From: Deltaproteobacteria bacterium
GTDB taxonomy: Bacteria; Desulfobacterota; Desulfobulbia; Desulfobulbales; Desulfurivibrionaceae
NCBI GenBank assembly: GCA_021802645.1
Contig: JAJZRO010000012.1
Span: 18,395-75,771, forward strand
Reading direction: 5' to 3'
DNA: 57,377 nt
The notes beneath the pieces were generated by a model, which saw only the letters and a list, made by a program, of their open reading frames with translations, searched no databases and was not told the origin of the DNA. Below, piece by piece: positions 11,010 to 20,600 of this stretch. The stretch's first letter is position 1; each line of letters begins with the position of its first letter. Both the position numbers and the translations under genes were made by a program.

Positions 11010-11627
11010 TCACTTGGCCTGTCTTGCTAACCACCACCTGGCGAATCGGGTGAGTGCTACCTTCAGATTGAGGCTAATGCCCATGAATCCAGGCTTGACT
11101 TCCACCATGTCCGCTGGGGCCGTCGAGTCAATCTTCTCTCGTGAAGTCTCAGGTGGGCGACTTATCAGTTGGGAGTACACTGGGCATTTCAGGTAGTGTA
11201 GTGGCGTGATGGATGCCCATTGCCAACGCCAGTCATTGGGGTAGGCCTCCTTTTCCAGGCGCTTGTGCGCTACATCGATGTCGATTTCATCGGCGTATCG
11301 GTGCAAGTGATCCGCGAACAACCCGAATACATCAAACGAAATCTCGGGGCAGAAATTTAAAAATCCGGTCTTCTTGTCATCATAGCCCGATATGTCCGTG
11401 TCGTGTTCCGCGACTATAGGAAGAACATCTGTTTTCTCCCAAAATGCATCCAACTCTTTCATCTTCTCGGGTTTCATCTTTGTAGTGATGCCGGAATTTC
11501 CCATGAGATAGAGGCTGCAGTAATATCTTGGGCATCTATGAACGTTGGCATAAGGACAACGTGGAGGAACGTTCTCTGCTTTGCTTATGCCCGTATACCA
11601 ATCTAGATCAGGGTATACGAAAGTCAT
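11010..11627 (-). CDS. Hypothetical protein with Cys-rich N-terminus
   Basis: The 205-residue protein is not recognised. Four cysteines cluster near residues 24-37 (RCPYANVHRCPRYYC) and could bind metal. The middle is acidic and aromatic (HDTDISGYDDKK, WRWQWASITPLHYLKCP), and the C-terminus is basic (RFARWWLARQAK). It starts at ATG behind GAGGAGA. Base composition is lower in GC than the flanking core genes, and it neighbours a DUF3800 gene, suggesting an acquired segment. Confidence 0.7.
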   Translation of the reverse strand: MTFVYPDLDWYTGISKAENVPPRCPYANVHRCPRYYCSLYLMGNSGITTKMKPEKMKELDAFWEKTDVLPIVAEHDTDISGYDDKKTGFLNFCPEISFDVFGLFADHLHRYADEIDIDVAHKRLEKEAYPNDWRWQWASITPLHYLKCPVYSQLISRPPETSREKIDSTAPADMVEVKPGFMGISLNLKVALTRFARWWLARQAK

Positions 11628-11703
11628 TCTACGATCTCCTCACTGGAAGCTAACGCTGGGGACCGGCATGCAACCACGCCCGGACTTTAAACCGTCTGCT
11701 GTT

Positions 11704-12555
11704 CTAGTTGAGCCCGTAACGGCGACGCCACTGCCCCACTGGCTCACAACGAATGGAGGCCAGATAGGTGTTTAGATGCTCCATACCTCTTCCTCCCCGC
11801 TTGACCAATTGTTTTTTGGCTATCCTCTCGTGCATCTTCGCATAGCATTCGGCATAGAAACGCTTCACTTCCCCCGGCCAGCTATCACGGTATCCGTGCT
11901 CTACTTCCATGAAACGTCGAGTACACAGCACGATCAGATCGGAGAGTTGGATCATTGGATTCTTGCGAGAATCAATCGGGTAGCTGAACTCAACAACCCA
12001 TTTGACTCTATGAGCGGCAGCGCCTTCATAACGTCTATGATACGTAATACGTTCTATCTCATCGTGAAATTGCTCTTTTTTATCCATGAGTACCATGCCA
12101 CGAGCGCTTCTTCCAAGTTTGTTTCGAACATGATCGTTGATGTACGTAATGAGGTAGTCGAAGGCGCAAAGATAGGGTGTGCGAGGCTCGTATGGAAGAA
12201 CGGCACGGCAATCGGTTTCTGCCATTGATGCCTTCTTGATGGCGAAAAGATGAACGCTGTGGCTCCGGTCCTCGAGCAGGTCAAATATCCGACGAGCGAG
12301 GTCGAGTCGCTTTTCTATGGGATCATTTTCAAATGGCCCCTCCCCGTTCGGAGAGAGGAGTTGACTTCCATGTAGCTCAAAGCCGTTTGGAATGTGGCCA
12401 TTGAAATACTCTGAAATGGTCTCACTAAATCTTGCCTGAGTTTCATTCCAGCCTTCGTCCCTGATACTCACGCCACCCATTACGAAAATTGGCTGTTCTG
12501 CATTACACAAATCATTGCCTGTACATCCCGCCTCGTCGACATAGAAGAAATGCAC
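11704..12555 (-). CDS. DUF3800 domain protein
   Basis: The 283-residue protein opens with FFYVDEAGCTG, the hallmark acidic start of DUF3800, then ELHGSQL, the Asp-containing MVLMDKKEQ and the closing IQLSDLIVL. The spaced Asp/Glu residues suggest an RNase H-like metal site, which is how this family is usually regarded; activity is unproven. DUF3800 genes are frequent in mobile and defence-type regions. This one lies in a lower-GC patch with two small unrecognised genes upstream and a Cys-rich one downstream, all on the same strand. Confidence 0.85.
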   Translation of the reverse strand: MHFFYVDEAGCTGNDLCNAEQPIFVMGGVSIRDEGWNETQARFSETISEYFNGHIPNGFELHGSQLLSPNGEGPFENDPIEKRLDLARRIFDLLEDRSHSVHLFAIKKASMAETDCRAVLPYEPRTPYLCAFDYLITYINDHVRNKLGRSARGMVLMDKKEQFHDEIERITYHRRYEGAAAHRVKWVVEFSYPIDSRKNPMIQLSDLIVLCTRRFMEVEHGYRDSWPGEVKRFYAECYAKMHERIAKKQLVKRGGRGMEHLNTYLASIRCEPVGQWRRRYGLN

Positions 12556-12689
12556 TTCCCCCTCCTTCCATCCTTGCCTTCAGTCGATACCGCTAGCGGC
12601 TATGGTCAGCAGGATGCGCCAAAAGATTGCGCACACAGCGCCGCCTACAAGTAACGCCGTCTGCTGCACCTGATTGTTCGGACTTCCTG

Positions 12690-12884
12690 TCATTGGTTGT
12701 GCCCGATTATTGAGATGATTTCGACACGCTGGTTCCGTTTCGGCTTATTGCTTTTCTTCTGCCTTCTCCAGAGGGTGAAGGCGGCACGCATTTCATATTC
12801 CGTGACTTTTCGGTAGGCACGAACCGCAAACGTGAAATTCAGCTCCGGGTCTCTCTGCTCAGTGATGACATTCGGTAATTCCAT
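12690..12884 (-). CDS. Small basic hypothetical protein
   Basis: A 64-residue frame starts at ATG 12884, preceded by GGAGGAG about 9 nt upstream, and ends TAA-proximal with a basic tail (RRQKKSNKPKRNQR). The start MELPNVITEQRDPEL is preferred over an upstream in-frame methionine that would overlap the neighbouring gene by more than 130 nt. No family is recognised. It follows the 103-residue gene by 37 nt and precedes the DUF3800 gene, so the three may be one transcript. Confidence 0.5.
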   Translation of the reverse strand: MELPNVITEQRDPELNFTFAVRAYRKVTEYEMRAAFTLWRRQKKSNKPKRNQRVEIISIIGHNQ

Positions 12885-12921
12885 CAATTCGATCTCCTCC
12901 GATCCTCTTGTTCTCTCTATC

Positions 12922-13233
12922 TTATCCCCAAACGTGATAGGCGATCTTCCTGTTCTTCTTGAAAATCGACTTAGCGATATTCTGAACCCCGAGGACGACA
13001 TCTTCCGGGGAGCTGTCGAGGATTTCGCTGATATATGAAGGCTGGATGGAGGTCCCATTGGGTGCCTTCCGTCCAGCGTTCCGTGCTCCTTTGGCTACCT
13101 CCACAGTTCGTTCCAGCAAAATATATTTCAGGAAAACAAACTGTGCGAGTGACAAGGCCTCATCAGGCTGGTCCATCAGCTCAAGGACTGCTTGATGTGC
13201 ACGCACAGCCGATTGGATTTCTTCCCGTGTCAT
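12922..13233 (-). CDS. Hypothetical protein (103 aa)
   Basis: The protein is mainly helical by composition (MTREEIQSAVRAHQAVLELM at the start, SYISEILDSSPEDVVLGVQNIAKS later), with no membrane segment and no recognised family. The start is well supported by AGGAGGAG directly before the ATG. It is the first gene of the lower-GC minus-strand group that ends with DUF3800 and the Cys-rich gene. Confidence 0.65.
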   Translation of the reverse strand: MTREEIQSAVRAHQAVLELMDQPDEALSLAQFVFLKYILLERTVEVAKGARNAGRKAPNGTSIQPSYISEILDSSPEDVVLGVQNIAKSIFKKNRKIAYHVWG

Positions 13234-13534
13234 AGCTCCTCCTATGCTGACCGAACAGTGTAATAAGTGAAACGTTGTCCGTCATATCACCCTATAGAGG
13301 GACGGATTTTCCTCATTGCCTTGCCGGCGGTTGGTGCCCGCCTATCAGGAGAGTAGCACCGAAGGGGGGAAAGTCAAAGGGAAAAGGGCGGCGTTCCGGG
13401 AGAGTGCCTTGCAAGGCGAAACGCGGACAAAGCGGGAGGAATCGCCCATCCCTGCCAGTTCGGCAGGGTGGGGTCAATAACGAGGGGAAATTGCAGGTCG
13501 GCGGCCGGGTCAGGAAAACGCGGCCAAGGGTGAG
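13234..13534. other. Non-coding interval between the accessory patch and the protease gene
   Basis: About 300 nt separate the small hypothetical gene from the stop of the HtrA-like gene. A short open frame on the plus strand here is basic, low-complexity (GKSKGKGRR) and lacks a ribosome-binding site, so it is not called. No hairpin terminator is evident. The interval marks the switch from lower-GC to GC-rich sequence. Confidence 0.5.
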
Positions 13535-14743
13535 TTAACGCCGCGGGCTAACGTCGTCGCCCCGCACCAGCAGGACACTCTGGGCCGATCCCGACAGGTC
13601 GCCCGGCAGCAGCGGCCGTTCGACAATATCGAAGTCAACCGCCACGGTCTTCCCCTTGCGGAACACCTTGAGGTGCGCCCGCTTGCCGATGGCGATGGTC
13701 TTCAGCGCGCGCTGCATGCTTTCTCCATCCCGCACCTCGATGCCGTTGATCGCCACGATGATGTCCCCGCCCAGCACCAGGGAACGGCCGCCGACCTTGA
13801 CCGGCAGCGTGCCCCCCACGATGCCGGCAACCGCCGCCGGGCTGCCCTGCTCGACCGCCTCGACCAGAAAGCCGTCAACGAGCGGCAGGGTGAAGATCTT
13901 GCGCAGTTCATGGTCGATGAGGCTGCCGTCGATGCCGAACCACGGGCGGCTCAGCTTGCCCTTTTCCACCAGCGGCAGGACCACGGCGCGCGCCAGGTTG
14001 GAAGGGATCGCAAAGCCGATGTTTTGGGCGTCGCCGAGAATCTCGCTGGTGATGCCGATCACCTCGCCGCAGCGGTTGAGCAGCGGCCCCCCGGAGTTGC
14101 CGGGATTGATCGGCGCATCCGTCTGGATCATGGGCCGGGCAAGGAGCCGCGGCCGCTCGGGCAAGACGCGGTTGAGGCCGCTGACGATGCCGCTGGTGAC
14201 GGTCTGGTCGAGCCCCATGGGGTTGCCGATGGCGATGACCTGGTCGCCGGGCCGCACGCTATCCGAATCGCCGAAGGTCAGCACCGGCAGCTTGCCCCGA
14301 TCCGGCTTGGGAATCTCGATGAGGGCGAGATCGAAGATCGGGTCGGCCCCGAGCAGCTTGGCCGGAAGGATTACGCCGTCGTCGAGGGTCACGGTGAGCA
14401 TCTGGGCGCCGAACACCACATGCGAGTTGGTCATCACCAAGCCATGTTCGTCGATGATGAACCCCGAGCCGAGCCCGCGCCGGATGCGGTCGTCCTCCCG
14501 ATAGGGATTGACGGTGAGCGTGGTGATGCTCACCACGGCCGGCGACTTGCCGGCGTAGAGCTCGCTGATCGACTCGTTGCACTCCGCTGCGGCGAAGGTC
14601 GCCAGCATCAGGCTCAGGAGCAACGCCGCGAATACCACCTTGAGCCGCAGAAGCGGCCGACCCGTCCGCCGCCAGGTGACCCTGCTCATCCTCCCGCCAT
14701 CCATCACCGCGGCCTTGCCGCCCCTGCCCCTCTCGTGTGCCAT
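13535..14743 (-). CDS. HtrA/DegP-like periplasmic serine protease with one PDZ domain
   Basis: The 402-residue protein starts at ATG (MAHERGRGG) behind AGGAGG. A hydrophobic segment near residues 33-55 (VVFAALLLSLMLATFAAA) acts as signal or anchor. The trypsin-like domain shows the triad His in MTNSHVV, Asp in IFDLALIEI and Ser in NPGNSGGPLL. A single C-terminal PDZ domain (GGDIIVAINGIEVRDGESM) follows. One PDZ rather than two resembles DegS-type organisation. It probably degrades or senses misfolded envelope proteins. It is the last gene of the minus-strand surface block, 82 nt after the ABC permease gene. Confidence 0.92.
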   Translation of the reverse strand: MAHERGRGGKAAVMDGGRMSRVTWRRTGRPLLRLKVVFAALLLSLMLATFAAAECNESISELYAGKSPAVVSITTLTVNPYREDDRIRRGLGSGFIIDEHGLVMTNSHVVFGAQMLTVTLDDGVILPAKLLGADPIFDLALIEIPKPDRGKLPVLTFGDSDSVRPGDQVIAIGNPMGLDQTVTSGIVSGLNRVLPERPRLLARPMIQTDAPINPGNSGGPLLNRCGEVIGITSEILGDAQNIGFAIPSNLARAVVLPLVEKGKLSRPWFGIDGSLIDHELRKIFTLPLVDGFLVEAVEQGSPAAVAGIVGGTLPVKVGGRSLVLGGDIIVAINGIEVRDGESMQRALKTIAIGKRAHLKVFRKGKTVAVDFDIVERPLLPGDLSGSAQSVLLVRGDDVSPRR

Positions 14744-14825
14744 GGCTTCCTCCTGAGTCACGTTGTATATCCTTTTTCCCTCTCCCCTCGGCGCTCCTGC
14801 CCTAACCGCCCGGATTTCGCTACGC

Positions 14826-15596
14826 TCATTCCACCAGGGTGGGATAGAGCCGCACGGCAACGAGCAGGAACACCACAAAGATCGCCAACAGGATCGCAAA
14901 GTCTACCCCCAGGCCATGCATGCTCACCCCGCCCACGATCATCAGGCCGCGCAGGACATCGACCAGGTAGGTGAGCGGATTGAGCCGGGCGACGATGCGC
15001 AGCCAGCCAGGCATGAGTTCCAGGGGATAGATCGCGCTGCTGGCGAAGAACAGCGGCATGGTCAGGACCTGGCCGATCCCCATGAAGCGTTCGCGCGTCT
15101 TCACGATGCAGGCGATGATGAGCGAAAAGGTGGAAAAGAGCCCGGAGCCCAGCAGCACCGCGGCCAGGACCCCGAGGATGGCCTGCGGCTCCAGGCGAAG
15201 GGTGATGTGCATCGCCAGGGCGATGCCATAGATGACCACCGCCTGGACCAAGCCGCGAAAGCCGGCCGAGATCGCCTTGCCGAAGACCAGCGAATTGCGC
15301 AGGGCGGGACTCACCAGCAGCTTGTGCACCACGCCGAGGTCGCGCTCCCAGATCACCGCGATGCCGTAAAAGATCGCGCTGAACAGGACGCTCTGGGCGA
15401 GGATGCCTGGGGTGATGAAGGCCAGATAGCCGATCTCGCCGGTGTAGATGCCGTGGACATGGGCGAGAACCTGGCCAAAGACCGTCAACCAGAGTACCGG
15501 CTGGACGGCGCGCGAGAACATCTCGGTGGGATCGCGGACGAGCTTGAGCAGTTCCACCTGGGCGATGGCCGTGCTTTCCCGCAGAAATCTGAGCAT
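14826..15596 (-). CDS. ABC-2 type transporter permease
   Basis: The 256-residue protein starts at MLRFLRES with GGAGGT upstream and contains about six membrane segments (VQPVLWLTVFGQV, LAAVLLGSGLFSTFSLIIA, FAILLAIFVVFLLVAV). The cytoplasmic motif ERDLGVVHKLLVSP and the loop NPLTYLVDVLRG are typical of ABC-2 (DrrB/NodJ-like) permeases. The ATPase gene ends 10 nt upstream, so the two form a two-gene exporter. The substrate is unknown; location beside polysaccharide genes makes glycan or lipid export possible. Confidence 0.93.
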   Translation of the reverse strand: MLRFLRESTAIAQVELLKLVRDPTEMFSRAVQPVLWLTVFGQVLAHVHGIYTGEIGYLAFITPGILAQSVLFSAIFYGIAVIWERDLGVVHKLLVSPALRNSLVFGKAISAGFRGLVQAVVIYGIALAMHITLRLEPQAILGVLAAVLLGSGLFSTFSLIIACIVKTRERFMGIGQVLTMPLFFASSAIYPLELMPGWLRIVARLNPLTYLVDVLRGLMIVGGVSMHGLGVDFAILLAIFVVFLLVAVRLYPTLVE

Positions 15597-15606
15597 GGCA
15601 ACCTCC

Positions 15607-16446
15607 TCAGCCAAGGCGCCGGGCGGTCCGGCGGGTCCGCACCGCCCCGCTGAAATCCCCGCCGTCGCTGATGCCGCCGCCGGCATAATGGGCGAAGACG
15701 TCGTTCAGGCTGGCCGTGGGGCCAAGGCCGGTCCGCAGCTCCAGCGGCTTCCCGATGACGGCGATCCGCCCCCCGTGCATGATCGCGAGTTCGCCGCAGA
15801 GGGTCTCGGCCTCCTCCATGTCGTGGGTGGTGATGAGCACCGTCATGCCGTAGCTGCTGCGCAGTTCCCGCAGCCGCTCCCAGACCACATGGCGCGCCAC
15901 GGGATCGAGCCCGATGGTCGGTTCGTCGAGAAAAAGGATCGCCGGCCGGTGCAGCATGGCCTGCGCCAGTTCCAGCCGGCGGATCATGCCGCCCGAATAG
16001 GTCTTGGCGAGCCGCTTGGCCGAGTCGGCAAGCCCCATGAAGTCCAGAGCCTCCTCGATGCGGTCGTGCCGCTCTTCACGGGGCAGGCCATAGAGCTTGG
16101 CCGAGAGGAGGAGATTCTCGTAGCCGGTCAGGGCGCCGTCGGCCGAGAGGAGTTGCGGCACATAGCCGATACGCCCCCTGACCAGGGCGGGAGCGCCGAC
16201 AATGTCGAAGCCGCCGACCTGGGCATGGCCGGAGGTCGGCGGCAGCAGGGTGGTAAGCATCTTGATCAGGGTGGACTTGCCGGCGCCGTTGGCGCCCAGC
16301 AATCCGAAAATCTCGCCATAGGGGATGACCAGATCGACATGATCCACGGCAGCGAGCGACCCGAAAAGGCGAGTCAGCCCGATGGTCCTCACTGCGGCCT
16401 CCCCGGTGCCCCGCTCGCCTGCCGCTTTCACCGCCTGCTCCTTCAT
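15607..16446 (-). CDS. ABC transporter ATP-binding protein (DrrA/NodI-like)
   Basis: The 279-residue ATPase has Walker A GANGAGKST, Q-loop GYVPQ, signature YSGGM, Walker B ILFLDEPTIGLDP and switch His in TTHDMEEAE. This DrrA-type arrangement goes with an ABC-2 permease, which follows immediately. It starts at ATG (MKEQAVKAAGE), about 60 nt after the GH26-like gene on the same strand, so it may be co-transcribed with the polysaccharide genes upstream. Confidence 0.95.
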   Translation of the reverse strand: MKEQAVKAAGERGTGEAAVRTIGLTRLFGSLAAVDHVDLVIPYGEIFGLLGANGAGKSTLIKMLTTLLPPTSGHAQVGGFDIVGAPALVRGRIGYVPQLLSADGALTGYENLLLSAKLYGLPREERHDRIEEALDFMGLADSAKRLAKTYSGGMIRRLELAQAMLHRPAILFLDEPTIGLDPVARHVVWERLRELRSSYGMTVLITTHDMEEAETLCGELAIMHGGRIAVIGKPLELRTGLGPTASLNDVFAHYAGGGISDGGDFSGAVRTRRTARRLG

Positions 16447-16507
16447 ACCCTCATGGTCCTTGCTCCGGTGGGGCGTTCCTGCCGAGGCTTCCCGCTGCGT
16501 CGGACGC

Positions 16508-17632
16508 TCAGCGCGGTTTGTAGATCGGCTGGTCGAGCCAGTAGGGCGAGGCGATGGCGTCGCGGTACGCCTGCAGGGCCTCGGGCGACGAGTTGATCCG
16601 CAGGTTGCTGTAGCTCTTGTCGGCGTTCTGCCAGCGCTCGTGCCAGTAAACCGCGGCCTTGAAGCGCGGGTAGCGGTGCTGGATGAAGTTGAAGGCCAGC
16701 TTGAGCCACTCCGCCTTGTTGCCGTTGTTCGGGAACTCGCCCACCCCCCATTCGGCTATCACCATGGGTTTGGTGAGGTCCACCGCCGCCAGGTCCTTGT
16801 AGGCGGTCTCGGTCACGTCGGGGAACTGGCACCAGCCCTGCTTGTTGGTCTGCATGCCGTAGATGCTGATACCGAGCCAATCGACGTATTTCGGGCCGGG
16901 GTAATAGAGCGCCATCTTGTTCCAGGGGGTGACCGGATAGGTGGTGTGGTTGACGTGGAAGCCCCAGAGGATGTTGGTCGCCCCCCGGGCCCGCACCCGA
17001 TCCACCACATGCTTGTAGGCGCGCTTGTAGAGCTCCGGCCCCTCGTAGCGCGGCGGGCTGCTGCCGGGCACGACGTTGCCGGCCCCGTAGTAGTAGCCCG
17101 ACCAGGGGAACCAGTTGCCGTTCATCTCCAGCCCCCAGGAGACCAGCATGGGTTTGCCGTAGGCCTTGGCGCTGTCGGCCCAGCGGTCGATGTAGCGGTC
17201 CCACTTGCCGGCGAGGATGGCGTGCAGATTGAAGCGGTCCGGCGGCCGGTGCTCATCGTAGGGTTTATCCCACGGCGACCAGAAGACCAGCGGCAGGGAG
17301 CCGTGGCGGCTCAGCATCTCCAGCTTCTTCATGGGAAAGCTCTGCTCGCCCCAGAAGCTCGAAAAGGCGATGATCGCCTGATGCTTGCCCACCATCTTCT
17401 CGAATTGCTCGATGGCCTCCAGGGTCACCTTGTCTTCCGCCTCGCCGAAATCGACGTAGGCGCCGGTGTAGGCCTTGCCCTCCGGCCACACCACGGTCTG
17501 CGGCCCGCCCGGCGGCGGCGCCACCTTCCGCCGCTCCGCCTGCCGGCAACCGGCCATGACCAGCAGCAGGCAGCAGCCCAGCAGGGCCACGGCCAACGAC
17601 CGCCTCTGAACACCGCTTCTTCCCGCCATCAT
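16508..17632 (-). CDS. GH26-like glycoside hydrolase lipoprotein
   Basis: The 374-residue protein has a lipoprotein signal (hydrophobic stretch ending LVMAGC), so it should be anchored to a membrane facing the periplasm or surface. The remainder fits a (beta/alpha)8 family 26-type hydrolase: the acid/base Glu in SWGLEMNGNWFPW and the nucleophile Glu in MVIAEWGVGEFPN are at the expected positions, with FWSPWDKP and VYWHERW as further barrel strands. Family 26 enzymes act on beta-mannans or related beta-glycans. It begins 16 nt after the tri-domain synthase/deacetylase gene, suggesting it trims the polysaccharide that protein makes. Confidence 0.85.
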   Translation of the reverse strand: MMAGRSGVQRRSLAVALLGCCLLLVMAGCRQAERRKVAPPPGGPQTVVWPEGKAYTGAYVDFGEAEDKVTLEAIEQFEKMVGKHQAIIAFSSFWGEQSFPMKKLEMLSRHGSLPLVFWSPWDKPYDEHRPPDRFNLHAILAGKWDRYIDRWADSAKAYGKPMLVSWGLEMNGNWFPWSGYYYGAGNVVPGSSPPRYEGPELYKRAYKHVVDRVRARGATNILWGFHVNHTTYPVTPWNKMALYYPGPKYVDWLGISIYGMQTNKQGWCQFPDVTETAYKDLAAVDLTKPMVIAEWGVGEFPNNGNKAEWLKLAFNFIQHRYPRFKAAVYWHERWQNADKSYSNLRINSSPEALQAYRDAIASPYWLDQPIYKPR

Positions 17633-17648
17633 ACCTTGCCGCTCGCTT

Positions 17649-20600
17649 TCATGGTTTCCTGGAGGCGGGCATCGTCACCGAGCCGCTCCGTTCCTGTTTG
17701 CCCCAGCCGACCCAGGCGCCCTTGCCGGCCTTGACCAACGATTTCCACACCACCCAGCTCAGGAGCGGCCGGTAGACGAAGCGCATGGGCACGATCCGCC
17801 AGGCATTGCGCATCGGCTCCGGCTCCATCCGGCAGGCCAGGGCGGCCAGCAGCAGGTCCATGCCGAGGAAGACGCCGACGAAGAGCGCGATCCGCAGGCC
17901 GCCGCCCATGAAGAGCGCCGCCACCAGAAAGGCGTCCACCAGCGGCCCCACCGCCACCAGCAGGATCTGGAAGACCCACAGGCTCGGCAGGCTGAACCAG
18001 CCCAGCGCCCGGTTGCGGCTGGAGAAGACGAGATCGCGGTGCTTCCACAGGCACTGGAGGGTGCCGAAGGCCCAGCGGAAGCGCTGTTTGGCCAGGGCGC
18101 CGAAATGTTCCGGCGCCTCGGTCCAGGCCACCGCCTCCGGCGCATAGGCGATCCGGTAGCCCAGGCGGTGCAGGGTAAGGGTGAGGTCGGTATCCTCGGC
18201 CAGGGTGTCGGTGCTGATGCCGCCCGCCGCCTGCACCGCACTCAGGCGCAGGGCGCTCACCGCGCCCGGCACCACGGTGATGCAGTTCAGATGGTGGTAG
18301 GCGCGGCGGTCCAGATTGAAGCCGCAGGTGTATTCGAGGTCCTGGCAGCGGGCCAGGAAGGTCCGGCGGTTGCCGACCTTGGCATGGCCCGAGACCGCGC
18401 CCACGGCGGGGTCGGCTAACGGCGCCACCAGATGACGCACGGTGTCGGGTTGGAACTGGGTGTCGGCGTCGAGGGTGACCACGATTTCATGGCGGGCGGC
18501 GGCCAGTCCCGCCCGCAGCGCCCGGGCCTTGCCGAGATTTTGCTGGCGAATGAGCCGGACCCGCGGGTCGCGGCGGCTCACCGCCTCGATCTCCTCGGCG
18601 GTGCGATCGGCGGAGCCGTCGTCCACCACCAGAATCTCCATCTCCCCCGCATAGTCCGAATGGAGCAGGGCGACCAGCGTCCCGGCGATGACCTTTTCCT
18701 CGCTGTAGGCGGCGATCACCACGCTGACCGGCGGCGCGTAAGGAGCGGCCGCCACTTCCCGGCGGTGATGGCGCATGGCCAGCCAAATCACCGCCAGGGT
18801 CCGCAGGGCGACCAGGGCGGTGGCCACGATCATGAAGGCCCAGAGAAACTCCTCCAGCGAATGGAGGAGATCGAAGCCCCGGTCGCTGATGAGGCGGGAG
18901 AGCGGCGACCGATAGGCCGGCACCGGCATCAGGGCGGCAGGGGAGAGGCCGACGAGGTCGCCAAGCGGCACGATGCGGTCGCCGCGGGTTTCGAGGTAGT
19001 CGATGATCTGCGGCAGGGCCTCCACCGTCTGGCTCCGGTTGCCGCCGCCGTCGTGCAGCAGGATCACCCGGCCGTAGGCGCGGCCGGACTTGACCCGCTC
19101 GACGATCTCATCGCTCCCCGGCCTTTCCCAGTCCTGCGGGTCGATGCTGTGGCCCACCGTGAGGTAGCCCAGGGCCTGGGCGATCTCCACCGGAATGATG
19201 CCCTCGGCGTCGGCGGGCTGGCTGTCGGCATTGTAGGGCGGCCGGAAGAGCAGGGTCGAGTGGCCGGTGATCTTCTCGATCAGCCGCCGGGTGGCGTTGA
19301 ACTCCAGCCGCGCCCGCTCGGGCGAAATCTTGGCGAGATCGGGATGGGTATAGGTATGGATGCCGATCTCATGCCCCTCGGCCAGAACCTGCCGCACCAG
19401 ATCGGGATTGTCCTCGATGCGGTTGCCGATCATGAAAAAGGCGGCCTTGATCCCCCGTTCCTTGAGAATGGCGAGGATCTGCGGGGTCCACTTGGGGTCC
19501 GGGCCGTCGTCGAAGGTGATGGCCACCTCATCGTTTCGCCCGCCACCCTGATGGCTCACCGTGAGGTAGGAGGGGAAGCGGACGTAGCGGCTGGCGATGA
19601 AGCCGTCGGCGCCGAGGGTGATGTCCCTGCTGCCGTCGTTGCGGGGCTCCTCCACCCGGATGAAGTCGCCCTGGCCGAGGCTGGCGATGGGGCCGCCGAC
19701 CGCCGGCATGGTCCGCAAAAAGGCGAGCTGGCGGCGGTCCGTGACGCTGGCCGGCAACTCCAGGGCTCGCCAGATGGCCGGGTCCTCGGTGCCGAGCTGA
19801 GAGATGGCGATGCCGCCGACGCCCAGGCGGCGGGCCGTGAGCATCTGGTTGGTGAAGGTGACGCCGTCCAGGAACCACACCGTATGGCGCCGGTTCTCTT
19901 CGATATAGGAGAAGGAGGGGTTGCCATCGGGCGGCGCCGTGCCGCAGTTCACGCCGGCGCGACCGGCGCGGGCCATGACGTCGGCAAAGCTGATGAAATC
20001 GGCCTTGTCGCCGTGCTCGGCCCAGTCGTACCCATAGGTGCCGAGGCTGATCACCCACTGACTCGGCTTGCCATAGCTGGTCACCACCTTGAGCCAGCCG
20101 TCGAACCAGGGCTGGGAGGCGATGGGACCGGGCTCGTCGTTCTCGGAATTCTCGTCGTGCAGCATGCCGACGAAGCGATCCACCACCGGCGCCAGCGCCG
20201 CCAGATCAAAGGCCCGCAGCTCGTCACCCATCGGCACCCCGAGCCAGAGCTCCATGTCGCGGGCGTGCAGGGCGGTGGCCAGTTGTCGCAGCAGGAGCGT
20301 CACCTGCGGCTGGTAGGTGGGGTCGATCTGGGCCCAATCGATGATGACCCCGCCGGCCTCGGCCTCCTCCAGGCGGGCCACCACCTGGCGGATGAACTTC
20401 TCGCGGCGGGCGGGCGGGCCGTTCAACACGCCTTCCACCGCCTCCGGCACCCAGGTGTCGTCCTGTAGGTTGTCGAGCCGCGGCATGAAGATCAGGCCGG
20501 CGCTCTTGACCAGTTCCCGCAGATCATGGTCCGCCGCCACCTCCAGGTTGCCCTCGCCGTCCACCATGGTCAGCCATTTGGGGGAGAGATGGGTCAGCTC

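Noticed and set aside
13275-13538. Plus-strand 87-codon frame before the HtrA-like gene
   Set aside because: Basic low-complexity sequence without ribosome-binding site, overlapping the end of the protease gene.
18432-20468. 678-codon open frame opposite the tri-domain polysaccharide protein
   Set aside because: No motif or start signal; the opposite strand has three recognised domains with catalytic residues.
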